Source of the DNA: a virus
IMG/VR virus record: IMGVR_UViG_3300042890_001252
Location: 1-31,104 of that record
Length of the DNA stretch: 31,104 bases
Direction: 5' to 3' (one strand)
Below, piece by piece: positions 8,061-15,889 of the stretch (its first letter is position 1; each line of letters begins with the position of its first letter). The notes beneath the pieces were generated by a model. That model was not told the origin of the DNA. It made no database searches and was given only the letters and a program-made list of their open reading frames with translations. Made by a program: the position numbers and the translations under genes.

Positions 8061-8276
8061 ATGGCTGTAATCTACATGGTCCACCCCGTTCACGGCGCTA
8101 AGGTCGCTATCAGCGAGCACGAAGCGAATTCTGATGAAATGGACGGCTGGACGCGCTATGAACCCAGCACGCCTGTTCCGGCGGCAGTGGAAGAAGCGGA
8201 CGCTCCGGCGCCCGTCGTCAACGCACTGACGGCTCCCCGGCGCCGTGGACGCCCGCGCCCCGAAACGAAAGAATAA
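8061..8276 (+). CDS. Small protein with AT-hook-like tail
   Basis: A 71-aa protein starting at 8061, where AGAGG is 6 bp upstream; the earlier in-frame ATG lies in a hairpin stem. The N-terminal MAVIYMVHPVHGAKVAIS forms a small beta unit, followed by an Ala/Pro/Glu linker and a basic end RRRGRPRP that matches the minor-groove-binding AT-hook core (GRP flanked by Arg). It lies between the decoration genes and the gp4-like gene. It could contact packaged DNA or another virion protein; no family function known to me. Confidence 0.75.
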   Translation: MAVIYMVHPVHGAKVAISEHEANSDEMDGWTRYEPSTPVPAAVEEADAPAPVVNALTAPRRRGRPRPETKE

Positions 8277-8279
8277 GCC

Positions 8280-8990
8280 ATGACCAGCGCAGGGGACATC
8301 ATCAACGGCTCACTGCGGCTGATCGGCGTTCTGGCTGAAGGCGAAACCCCCTCCGCTGAAACGGCGCAAGACGCGCTGACCGCCATGAACCAGATGATTG
8401 ATAGCTGGAACACGGAGCGGCTGTCAGTCTTTGCCACGCAAGATCAGGTGTTCCTCTGGCCGGCAGGTCTGCTGTCGCGCACTCTCGGGCCGACCGGCGA
8501 TTTCATCGGCAACCGGCCGGTGCAGTTGCTCGACAGCACCTATTTCCGCGACCCCGGCACTGGCGTCAGCTACGGCATAAAATTCATCAACCAGCAGCAG
8601 TACAACGGCATCGCGGTCAAGACCGTGACGTCGACGTACCCGCAGGTCATCTTCGTCAACAACACCTTCCCCGACGTTGAAATGTACGTCTACCCGCGCC
8701 CCACGCGTGCGCTGGAGTGGCATTTCATTTCGGTCGAAGAGCTGACCAAGCCGGCAGTGCTGGCGACCGAGCTGCATTTCCCGCCCGGCTATCTGCGCGC
8801 GTTCCGCTACAACCTCGCGTGCGAGCTGGCGCCGGAGTTCGGCGTCGAGCCGTCGCCGCAGGTCAGCCGCATCGCCATGACCAGCAAGCGCAACCTGAAG
8901 CGCATCAACAACCCGAACGACATCATGTCGATGCCCTATAGCATCGTGGCCACGCGCCAGCGCTTCAACATCTTCGCGGGCAACTACTAA
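8280..8990 (+). CDS. Head-tail adaptor, P22 gp4-like
   Basis: A 236-aa protein resembling the P22 tail accessory factor gp4 family, which binds below the portal after packaging and helps hold DNA in the head. The N-terminal helices carry the family signature: AGDIINGSLRLIGVLAEGE, then a D-A-x-x-x-M-N-x-M-I-x-x-W pattern (DALTAMNQMIDSW). The middle is beta-rich (PQVIFVNNTFPDVEMYVYPRP), and the C-terminal helix has NLACELAPEFGV. It is longer than P22 gp4 (166), as is usual for homologues. It starts 3 bp after the previous stop and overlaps the next start by 1 bp, next to a gp10-like gene as in P22. Confidence 0.87.
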   Translation: MTSAGDIINGSLRLIGVLAEGETPSAETAQDALTAMNQMIDSWNTERLSVFATQDQVFLWPAGLLSRTLGPTGDFIGNRPVQLLDSTYFRDPGTGVSYGIKFINQQQYNGIAVKTVTSTYPQVIFVNNTFPDVEMYVYPRPTRALEWHFISVEELTKPAVLATELHFPPGYLRAFRYNLACELAPEFGVEPSPQVSRIAMTSKRNLKRINNPNDIMSMPYSIVATRQRFNIFAGNY

Positions 8991-10528
8991 TGCAGACGCC
9001 GATACTTGGGTCGGCGTACGTTGCTCGCAGCGTCAACGCCGCCGACAACCGCATGATCAATCTGTTCCCAGAGATCGTGCCGGAAGGCGGCCAGATGCCT
9101 GCGTTCCTCAACCGTGCGCCCGGTCTACGCTTCTGGCAGACCGTCGGCAACGGCCCCATTCGCGGGTTGTGGCCGCGCCCGGGCATAAACGGCGGCTTTT
9201 ATGTGGTGTCAGGCAACGGCGTATACCTGCTGACGTCGCTGACCGCAGCGCCCGTCCTGCTGGGTAACGTCCCGCACGGCGTCACGCCGGTGTCGATCAC
9301 GGACAACGGCGACCAGATCGTGTTCGTCACCAACCCTGACGCTTTCGTGTACACGCAGAGCACCGGCGTCTTCACGCAGATCATTGACCCCGACTTTCCG
9401 GGCGCGGTGACGGTCGGGTACATCGACGGCTATTTCGTGTTCAACGAGCCGAACAGCCAAAAGATTTGGGTGACGCAGCTTCTCGACGCGACGCAGATCG
9501 ACCCGCTCGACTTTGCCAGCGCCGAAGGTGCGCCAGACGGTGTCGTCGGCGTCATCGTCGACCACCGCGAGGTCTGGGTGTTCGGCACCAACAGCACTGA
9601 GGTCTGGTACAACGCCGGCACGCCCGACTTTCCGCTGGCGCGTATTCAGGGCGCCTATAACGAGATCGGTTGCGTCGCGCCGTTCTCCGTCGCCAAGATG
9701 GACAACAGCGTGTTCTGGCTGGGCCGCGACGCGCGCGGCCAAGGCATCGTCTATCGGGCGGGCGGCTACGTCGGGCAGCGCATCTCGACGCACGCGATTG
9801 AATGGCAAATCCAGCAATACTCCGACATGACGGACGCGGTAGCTTATACCTACCAGCAGGACGGCCACGCCTTCTACGTCCTCAATTTCCCGACCGGCAA
9901 CACCACATGGGTGTACGATGTCGCGACGGGCGCTTGGCACGAGCGGGCCTATTTTGATCGCGGCGATTTTGAGCGCCACCGTGGCAACTGCCAGTGCAAT
10001 GTCAACGGATATACCATCATTGGCGACTACGAGAACGGCAACATCTACACGTTCGACCTCGACGTGTACGCCGACAACGGCACGACCCAGAAATGGCTGC
10101 GGTCTTGGCGCGCGCTGCCGACCGGCTCGAACAATCTGCGCCGCACGGCGCAGCACTCGCTGCAACTGAACTGCGAGACAGGCGTCGGCCTGAATGGCAT
10201 CCCGCCGGGCAACACGCCGCCGGACGAGCCATTTACGCTTGACCTCGACTTCATTGACGGCGAGTATCTCTTCCCCGGTTCAATCCCGACCGTGCAGGGC
10301 GCTGACCCGCAGGTCATGCTGCGCTGGTCGGACGATGGCGGTCACACATGGTCGAACGAGCATTGGGTGTCGATTGGTAAGATCGGCCAGTACGGACGTC
10401 GCGCCATCTGGCGCCGTCTCGGCATGACGCTCAAGCTGCGCGACCGCGTCTACGAGGTGTCCGGCTCTGACCCCGTCAAGCTGACCATCGTCGGCGCCGA
10501 ACTGGTGTTGAGCGGCACCAATGGCTGA
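8990..10528 (+). CDS. Packaged-DNA stabilisation protein, P22 gp10-like
   Basis: A 512-aa protein resembling the P22 gp10 family (Phage_stabilise; P22 gp10 is 472 aa), which forms the hexameric tail hub below gp4. Seen: N-terminal PILGSAYVARSVNAADNRMINLFPE, a hallmark of the family, then beta-propeller-like repeats (GVIVDHREVWVFGTNSTEVWYNAG, NSVFWLGRDARGQGIVYRAGG), a Cys-containing segment NCQCNVNGYTIIGDYENG and a C-terminal part with VMLRWSDDGGHTWSNEHW. It starts in a TAATG overlap with the gp4-like gene and overlaps the next gene by 8 bp. Confidence 0.93.
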   Translation: MQTPILGSAYVARSVNAADNRMINLFPEIVPEGGQMPAFLNRAPGLRFWQTVGNGPIRGLWPRPGINGGFYVVSGNGVYLLTSLTAAPVLLGNVPHGVTPVSITDNGDQIVFVTNPDAFVYTQSTGVFTQIIDPDFPGAVTVGYIDGYFVFNEPNSQKIWVTQLLDATQIDPLDFASAEGAPDGVVGVIVDHREVWVFGTNSTEVWYNAGTPDFPLARIQGAYNEIGCVAPFSVAKMDNSVFWLGRDARGQGIVYRAGGYVGQRISTHAIEWQIQQYSDMTDAVAYTYQQDGHAFYVLNFPTGNTTWVYDVATGAWHERAYFDRGDFERHRGNCQCNVNGYTIIGDYENGNIYTFDLDVYADNGTTQKWLRSWRALPTGSNNLRRTAQHSLQLNCETGVGLNGIPPGNTPPDEPFTLDLDFIDGEYLFPGSIPTVQGADPQVMLRWSDDGGHTWSNEHWVSIGKIGQYGRRAIWRRLGMTLKLRDRVYEVSGSDPVKLTIVGAELVLSGTNG

Positions 10529-11243
10529 ACCGACCAACATCACCAAGATACCGGCGTCGCGCGTCGGCGTCCTTGACCCGCGCACCGGGCTGATGACGCG
10601 CGACTGGTATAGGTTCTTCTTCAACCTGTTCACGCTGACCGGCGGCGGCAACAACCCCACCACGCTTGACCAGTTGCAGATCGGGCCGCCGGACGGCAAC
10701 GCGTCGTCGATGCACATGCTTCAGCAGGAGCTGGACGGCCTCAACATGGGGCCGGCCTACACGCCGCAACTGCCGCGCCATCGCTTCGGTTCTTTCTCTG
10801 ACACCACCGACCAGACCGCAGCGGCGATCAACACCCCTTACGCGATGACGTTCAACACCACCGACATCAGCGTCGGGGTCACACGCGGCACGCCGACATC
10901 GCGCATCTACGTCGACACCGCCAACGTCTACAACATCCAGTTTTCGGCGCAGCTCGACACCACAGTGTCGGGAAGCCATCTCACATGGATATGGCTGCGC
11001 GTGAACGGCACCGATGTCCCGAACAGCGCCAGCCAAGTCCGCACCCAAGGCAACAACGACGCTCTCGTCGCGGCATGGAACTTTCTCGCGCAGTTGAACC
11101 AAGGCGACTATATCGAGCTTATGTGGGCCACTGACAGCACAGGCGTGTTCCTCAACGCCGCCGCATCAGCGGCCTTCCGTCCTGCCATCCCATCGGTTAT
11201 CCTGACCGTCACCAACAATCTCAACGCCGGAGGCCCGTACTAA
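10521..11243 (+). CDS. Tail/appendage structural protein with jelly-roll C-terminus
   Basis: A 240-aa protein. Residues about 1-45 (SRVGVLDPRTGLMTRDWYRFFFNLFTL) form an N-terminal anchor often seen in podophage tail proteins, followed by a linker. From about residue 85 there is a C1q/TNF-like or related jelly-roll domain: YNIQFSAQLDTT, TWIWLRVNGTDVPNS, AAWNFLAQLNQGDYIELMW. Probably a trimeric tail appendage or tail-knob protein on the gp10-like hub. It overlaps the genes on both sides, indicating one polycistronic tail mRNA. Function is inferred from architecture and place. Confidence 0.82.
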   Translation: MAEPTNITKIPASRVGVLDPRTGLMTRDWYRFFFNLFTLTGGGNNPTTLDQLQIGPPDGNASSMHMLQQELDGLNMGPAYTPQLPRHRFGSFSDTTDQTAAAINTPYAMTFNTTDISVGVTRGTPTSRIYVDTANVYNIQFSAQLDTTVSGSHLTWIWLRVNGTDVPNSASQVRTQGNNDALVAAWNFLAQLNQGDYIELMWATDSTGVFLNAAASAAFRPAIPSVILTVTNNLNAGGPY

Positions 11244-12097
11244 TGGCTGAACTATCTCCAGCCCCCAAGGCGCAATTCTTTGACGCCAACGGCGACCCTC
11301 TGGTCGGCGGCAAGGTGTACACTTACGCAGCCGGCACCACGACGCCGCTCGCGACGTACACGGACGCCAGCGGCGTCTTCGCTAACGGCAACCCAATCAT
11401 TCTCGATGCTCGCGGCGAGGCAAACATCTGGTACAGCTCTGGCTCCGCCTACAAGGTGGTTCTGGCCGACGCATCCGATGCCGTGATCTGGACCGTCGAC
11501 AACATCCTGACGACTGGCGACATGGCGTTCCAAAACGCCAATAACGTCAGCATCACCGGCGGCACCATCGGCTCGGGCGTGACCTTCAACGGCAACATCA
11601 CTGGCACCGCGTCGAACGTCACCGGCATCGTTGCTGTCGCCAATGGCGGCACCGGCGCGTCGAACGCTGCGGGCGCCCGCACCAACCTTGGTGCGGCAGC
11701 GGCAGGCGCCAACACCGACATCACGTCGCTGGAGCAGGACGTCGACGTCGTCGCGACCGGCACCATCGGCGCGACCAGCATCGGTTATCGCGGTGCGCCG
11801 CAGAACGCCCAGACAAGCGCCTACGGGCTGGTGCTGGCCGACAACGGCAAGCATATCTCAATCACGACCGGCGGCATCACCGTCCCGTCAAACGCCTCGC
11901 AGGCGTTCCCAATCGGCGCTACCGTCGTCATCTACAACAACAGCGGCTCGTCCCAGTCCATCGCCATCACATCCGACACGATGCGGCAGGCCGGCACGAC
12001 CAACACCGGCACGCGCACGCTGGCGAACTACGGTCTGGCGACGCTGCTGAAGGTCGGCTCGACCGAATGGGTTATCAGCGGCGCGGGCCTCTCCTAA
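11243..12097 (+). CDS. Tail fibre protein with head-binding-type N-terminus
   Basis: A 284-aa fibre. The N-terminus KAQFFDANGDPLVGGKVYTY with ATYTDASGVFANGNPIILDARGEANIWYSS is the particle-attachment domain common to many podophage tailspikes and fibres. A Thr/Gly/Asn-rich shaft follows, containing VANGGTGASNAAGARTNLGAA, a repeat widespread in phage fibres. A compact C-terminal domain of about 110 residues (SYGLVLADNGKHI-type beta pattern) ends in WVISGAGLS. No depolymerase signature is visible, so it likely binds rather than degrades its receptor. It overlaps both neighbours by 1 bp. Confidence 0.87.
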   Translation: MAELSPAPKAQFFDANGDPLVGGKVYTYAAGTTTPLATYTDASGVFANGNPIILDARGEANIWYSSGSAYKVVLADASDAVIWTVDNILTTGDMAFQNANNVSITGGTIGSGVTFNGNITGTASNVTGIVAVANGGTGASNAAGARTNLGAAAAGANTDITSLEQDVDVVATGTIGATSIGYRGAPQNAQTSAYGLVLADNGKHISITTGGITVPSNASQAFPIGATVVIYNNSGSSQSIAITSDTMRQAGTTNTGTRTLANYGLATLLKVGSTEWVISGAGLS

Positions 12098-12528
12098 TGA
12101 GCGGCGCCGTCCTGACACTGATGGGCGCGGCTGGCGGCGGTGGCGGGTCTGCCGTTACCATCACCTTGTCGGCGCAGACGATTTACGGCTTGAACACCGG
12201 CACGGCTTCGGCGGCCTATCAGCTCAACTCGAACGGCACCGCCAACGAAAGCATCAACGGGGGCGCCTACTCACTGCTTGAAAACTGGTGCATCCCCAGC
12301 GCCCAAGCCGTCAACTACGAGTGCTACGCTACGCCAGTGATCGGCACTGTCGATGGCGCCAGCGCAGCGACCGGAACATGGCTGGCGTTGTCCACGACGC
12401 GCTTCTGGCGCGCGACGCAATCATCGCCCGGCGGCAATCTCGTCGTCATCAACGTCGGCATCCGGCGGGTCGGCACCACAACCATTCTGGCGTCTGCCGA
12501 CATCGAATTGTCAGCCGAATATATCTAA
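12097..12528 (+). CDS. Putative tail tip / fibre-associated protein
   Basis: A 143-aa protein starting in a TAATG overlap with the fibre stop; an in-frame ATG 30 bp earlier lies inside the fibre gene and is less likely. A hydrophobic, Gly-rich start (MSGAVLTLMGAAGGGGGS) precedes a beta-sandwich-like domain with two Cys (NWCIPSAQAVNYECYATPV) and an alternating C-terminal strand pattern (NLVVINVGIRRVGTTTILASADIEL). The family is not recognised. The tail-gene context points to a small virion protein. Confidence 0.75.
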   Translation: MSGAVLTLMGAAGGGGGSAVTITLSAQTIYGLNTGTASAAYQLNSNGTANESINGGAYSLLENWCIPSAQAVNYECYATPVIGTVDGASAATGTWLALSTTRFWRATQSSPGGNLVVINVGIRRVGTTTILASADIELSAEYI

Positions 12529-12539
12529 AGGTTTATATC

Positions 12540-12875
12540 ATGACCGTCACCGTCCGAGTTCTCATTCCGTCGAAGATCGCCGAGGACGCGCAGTCCACGC
12601 AGTACATCGCCACCAACGTGACGACGATCATCGACAAGTTCACGGCCACCAACTACAGCACGTCGGCGGCGTCGATCAGCGTCAACCTCGTTACGGCGGC
12701 GGACACCGCCGGCACGCAGAACATCATCGTCAAGACGAAGACGCTCCAGCCCAACGAGACGTACACCTTTCCCGAGATCGTCGGGCATGCGCTGGCGCCC
12801 AACGGCTTCATCTCGACGCTGGCCAGCGCGCCGCTGTCGGTCAACATTCGCGCGTCGGGCCGCGAGATCACCTGA
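12540..12875 (+). CDS. Small beta-sandwich virion protein
   Basis: A 111-aa protein preceded by AAAGG 8 bp upstream of its ATG. It shows a regular strand pattern: FTATNYSTSAASISVNLVTA, IIVKTKTLQPNETYTFPE, APLSVNIRASGREIT. Similar small proteins occur in many podophage tail clusters and I believe they are structural, but no experimentally defined function is known to me. It overlaps the next gene by 1 bp (TGATG). Confidence 0.75.
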   Translation: MTVTVRVLIPSKIAEDAQSTQYIATNVTTIIDKFTATNYSTSAASISVNLVTAADTAGTQNIIVKTKTLQPNETYTFPEIVGHALAPNGFISTLASAPLSVNIRASGREIT

Positions 12876-13294
12876 TGCTGCTGACAAGGGTCTTTGACGC
12901 GGACGCCGCTAATTGGGTGGCCAACCACCCTGACGTGCGTCCGTTCGTCGGCCCGGCAGAGCTTGGCGAACTGAACTTTGAAGAGGTCATCGCCGAGCGA
13001 CAGAACTGGTTCTTGATGGGCGAGCATGGCGGCTTCGCCTTGGCTTGGAGCGCCCCCGGCGTCTACGAGGTGCACGTCTTCATTTTGCCGGAAGGTCGCG
13101 GCAAGTGGGCGGCGCAGGCACGGCAAGAAATGGTTGATTATGCCAAAGCACACGGCGCGACAATGCTGTGGGCGCGCATTTCACCGGCGTCGCGGGTCGT
13201 GGCATATTTTGCCCGGCGCGGGGGTATGCAGCCCACAGGCGAGATGATATACACCTTCGGGTCGCCTTACGACCTGTACAAGATGGAGTTGTAA
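12875..13294 (+). CDS. GNAT-fold (acetyltransferase-like) protein of ejection cluster
   Basis: A 139-aa protein with a GNAT pattern: a central strand EVHVFILPE, then the acetyl-CoA loop-like G-R-G-K-W at residues 74-78, a helix AAQARQEMVDYAKAHGA, then TMLWARISPASRVVAYFARRGGMQP, typical of the second half of the fold. Short GNAT-like proteins next to ejection genes are common in podophages (DUF2824 proteins of P22-like phages), where they are thought to act in particle morphogenesis. Whether it acetylates anything is unknown; the Q/R-x-x-G-x-G/A loop is degenerate. The start lies in a TGATG overlap. Confidence 0.75.
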   Translation: MLLTRVFDADAANWVANHPDVRPFVGPAELGELNFEEVIAERQNWFLMGEHGGFALAWSAPGVYEVHVFILPEGRGKWAAQARQEMVDYAKAHGATMLWARISPASRVVAYFARRGGMQPTGEMIYTFGSPYDLYKMEL

Positions 13295-13296
13295 CC

Positions 13297-14103
13297 ATGC
13301 CCCCCGCAGTTATTGCAGCAGGCGTAGGTGCAGCCGCTTCGGCCGCCGGCGGCCTTATCGCACGGAGCGGCGCTAAAAAAGCGGCTCGCACGCAGGAACA
13401 GGCTGCGCAGCGCGCGGAGCAGACCCAACGCGAGATGTTCGAGCGGCAGCTAGGGCTGCAAGAGCCGTTCCGCCAAGCGGGCCTGACGGCACAGCAGGAG
13501 ATCATGCGGCTGCTCGGCCTCGGCGGCGACGCCACGGCGCCCGGCTACGGCAGCATGGCCCGTTCGTTCGGCATGGAAGACTTCCAGCAAGACCCCGGCT
13601 ACGCCTTCCGCCAGTCGGAAGCTATGAAGGCGCTGGAGCGGTCGGCTGCTGCGCGCGGCGGCCTGATGTCTGGTGCTACGATGAAGGGCATCCAGCGCTT
13701 CGGGCAGGACTTGGCCAGCCAAGAATATCAGAACGCTTTCAACCGCTTTCAGGCCGAGCGCGCCGCGCGGCTCAACCCGCTCCAGTCGCTGATGGGTTCG
13801 GGTCAGTCGGCGGTCAACACCATGACAGGTGCGACGGGTCAGGCCGCGCAGAACATCGGCCAGATGCAGCTTGGCGCGGGTCAGGCCCGCGCGTCCGGCT
13901 ACGTCGGCAGCGCCAACGCACTGGCGAGCGCTCTCGGCAGTATCGGTCAGGCAGCGATGCAGTTTCCTGCGTACAACGCGATGGCCAATTTTTACGGGCG
14001 TAGCACGCCGAAGACGCCGCCCCCGCCGCCGTCGTTTCCGTTGACATTGCCGGCGCAGATGCCGGGGCTACCGGGTCCGGCTATCCCCGGTCTAGGAGGC
14101 TGA
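13297..14103 (+). CDS. DNA transfer (ejection) protein, p32-like
   Basis: A 268-aa protein matching the widespread phage DNA-transfer protein p32 type. The N-terminal Ala/Gly-rich hydrophobic segment (AAGVGAAASAAGGLIARSG) precedes a Gln-rich helix (about 28-60). The conserved core has DPGYAFRQSEAMKALERSAA followed by ARGGLMSGATMKGIQ, RFGQDLASQEYQNAFNRFQ and LNPLQSLMGSGQSA. The C-terminus is Pro-rich. Such proteins are packaged in the head and expelled to carry DNA through the envelope. The start at 13297 follows the previous stop by 2 bp; the frame stays open further upstream, but inside the GNAT gene. Confidence 0.9.
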   Translation: MPPAVIAAGVGAAASAAGGLIARSGAKKAARTQEQAAQRAEQTQREMFERQLGLQEPFRQAGLTAQQEIMRLLGLGGDATAPGYGSMARSFGMEDFQQDPGYAFRQSEAMKALERSAAARGGLMSGATMKGIQRFGQDLASQEYQNAFNRFQAERAARLNPLQSLMGSGQSAVNTMTGATGQAAQNIGQMQLGAGQARASGYVGSANALASALGSIGQAAMQFPAYNAMANFYGRSTPKTPPPPPSFPLTLPAQMPGLPGPAIPGLGG

Positions 14104-14104
14104 T

Positions 14105-15877
14105 ATGGCTAACCAGATGATCGCGCTCGGCGTTCGCGCACCCCAAATGCCCGACCTTGGCCGCGCCACGCAGCAGTACGGCGCGATGCTAGGCGTCGCC
14201 GCGCAGCAGCGCGCTTCTCAGCGTCAGGCTGAGCAGGCCGAGCAGGCGATGGAGATCGCGCGCAACCAAGAGCAGCGCGCGGTCGCGACGCACGAGATCG
14301 AGCAGGCCGGACGTCAGATCGAGTTTTATACGAAGCTCGCGGGTCAGACGATGAACCGCGCCGGCTACGAGCAGTTTCTTGGTCGTCTGGACAGGGACGC
14401 GCCGGAAATCGCTGCGCAGTTTCGCACCAACCTGCCGCCGGAAAACTTCGACCGTAATTCGCTTCTCCAAATGGTCGGCAGCATCGCCGACAATTTTAGT
14501 AGGACTTTCGCCCCACTGAATACCGAAGTGGTGCAGGACGAGCACGGCGATTACCGAATTATCGAAAGAGGCGGTTTCAGAGGGCCGAGGTCACTCGAAA
14601 TACCGGAATTCAATATAGTTAGGCCGGCGGCTGGCGCCCCGGCACCGGCGGCTGGCGCCCCGGCACCGGCGGCTACGCCTACTGCTCGCGTTCCGCGCGG
14701 TGGCGGCGATGTCACCCCGCAAGACCTAATGGACCAAAACATCCCCATGGACGCCATCCCAAGGGGCAGTCCGCTCATGCGTCCGATGTCGGCTGAAGCG
14801 GGCGCTGGCGGCGCAGCGATGACGCCGGCGTCGTTCGGCGGCGAAATGGGCGGCGTGCAACCGCTCACGATGGAAACCGCGCCGCAGATCATCCAGAACG
14901 CGGTGCAGAGCCGCATGATCGACCAGACGCACTTGCAGCAGCTTCGCGAGATGGTTGGCCCCGACAACGAGCGCAATCTGGCGTCGTGGATGCAGTCGAA
15001 CCAAATCCGTATCCAGCCGACCGGCGGTATGGCGCAGCCTTCCTTGCGCAGCGCTGAGTACCGCCCCGGCATGGACGCTGCGCCGCAGCTCCAGCGGGTG
15101 CAGGCATCCGCTGGCCCCGAAGTCGTTTATGCTCCGACTGGCCGTACTGCTCGCGGTCGCCCGCCGCTCATTTCGCCGTCGCAGGAGCCGAGCAGCGCTG
15201 GTGCTGTGGCTGAAGCGCAGCGTGAGCCCATTCCGAGCGCCGCTACGCGAGCGGGCGCTACAACGCGCGCCGAGCGCGAGGCCGAAGCAGCCACCATCTA
15301 CGAACGGACGCGGCGCGAACAGCAGGCCCAGAACGACGCCACGTTTGCAGAGACGTATTCCAGCTCGTCCACGACGGTGCGCGATGGGTTGCGCGTCCTT
15401 GACCGGCTGATCGGCGACGCAATCGTCAGCAACGGGAGAGTAGTAGTGCCCAGCGGCGGTAATCGACCGCACCCCGGCTTTGAAGGGCTGGTCGGCTTGG
15501 GTATCCCCGGCATGCGGTTTATTCCCGCTTCTTCGGAAGCCGACGCTGACGCGCTGTATCGGCAGATTAAAGGCAAGGCATTTCTTGAGGCTTTCGAGAC
15601 CCTCAAGGGCGGCGGCCATATCACCGAGCGCGAAGGGCAAGTGGCGACTGACGCTATGACCCGTATAGAACGCAACATCTCCGAAGCGGAGTTCATTCAG
15701 GCTGCTAACGAGCTACGCGCCATCATGCGCAACTCGCTGGCCCGCGCTGACCGTCGCGCGCAACGGCTCGGTATTCCCGTAACGACGGGCAGCATCCCTG
15801 CGGCGCCGCGACGCACGCCGACCCGCCCACCAGCGCCGGCCCGTACGCGTAGTGGCTCAGTTGTATCTGACTGGTAG
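14105..15877 (+). CDS. Internal virion / DNA ejection protein (gp20-like position)
   Basis: A 590-aa, mostly helical, Gln/Ala/Arg-rich protein with GGAGG 6 bp before its ATG. The N-terminal Gln-rich helices (about 30-75) are followed by an acid-tolerant linker with an Ala-Pro repeat (about 174-190) and a long low-complexity middle. A better conserved C-terminal domain starts at about residue 415 with a TVRDGLRVLDRLIGDAI helix and includes a KGKAFLEAFETLKGGGHITE block. That last block is common in podophage internal virion proteins. Predicted to be ejected with the genome. The segment 14490-14623 shows atypical codons. Function is inferred from place and architecture. Confidence 0.82.
   Translation: MANQMIALGVRAPQMPDLGRATQQYGAMLGVAAQQRASQRQAEQAEQAMEIARNQEQRAVATHEIEQAGRQIEFYTKLAGQTMNRAGYEQFLGRLDRDAPEIAAQFRTNLPPENFDRNSLLQMVGSIADNFSRTFAPLNTEVVQDEHGDYRIIERGGFRGPRSLEIPEFNIVRPAAGAPAPAAGAPAPAATPTARVPRGGGDVTPQDLMDQNIPMDAIPRGSPLMRPMSAEAGAGGAAMTPASFGGEMGGVQPLTMETAPQIIQNAVQSRMIDQTHLQQLREMVGPDNERNLASWMQSNQIRIQPTGGMAQPSLRSAEYRPGMDAAPQLQRVQASAGPEVVYAPTGRTARGRPPLISPSQEPSSAGAVAEAQREPIPSAATRAGATTRAEREAEAATIYERTRREQQAQNDATFAETYSSSSTTVRDGLRVLDRLIGDAIVSNGRVVVPSGGNRPHPGFEGLVGLGIPGMRFIPASSEADADALYRQIKGKAFLEAFETLKGGGHITEREGQVATDAMTRIERNISEAEFIQAANELRAIMRNSLARADRRAQRLGIPVTTGSIPAAPRRTPTRPPAPARTRSGSVVSDW
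14624..14674 (+). repeat. 21-bp tandem repeat (Ala-Gly-Pro hinge)
   Basis: Two perfect 21-bp units (14624-14644, 14645-14665) plus 9 bp of a third encode a PAAGAPA-type hinge in the ejection protein. It is in frame and probably a flexible linker with slippage potential. Confidence 0.9.
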
Positions 15878-15889
15878 GAGCACCCCAAA

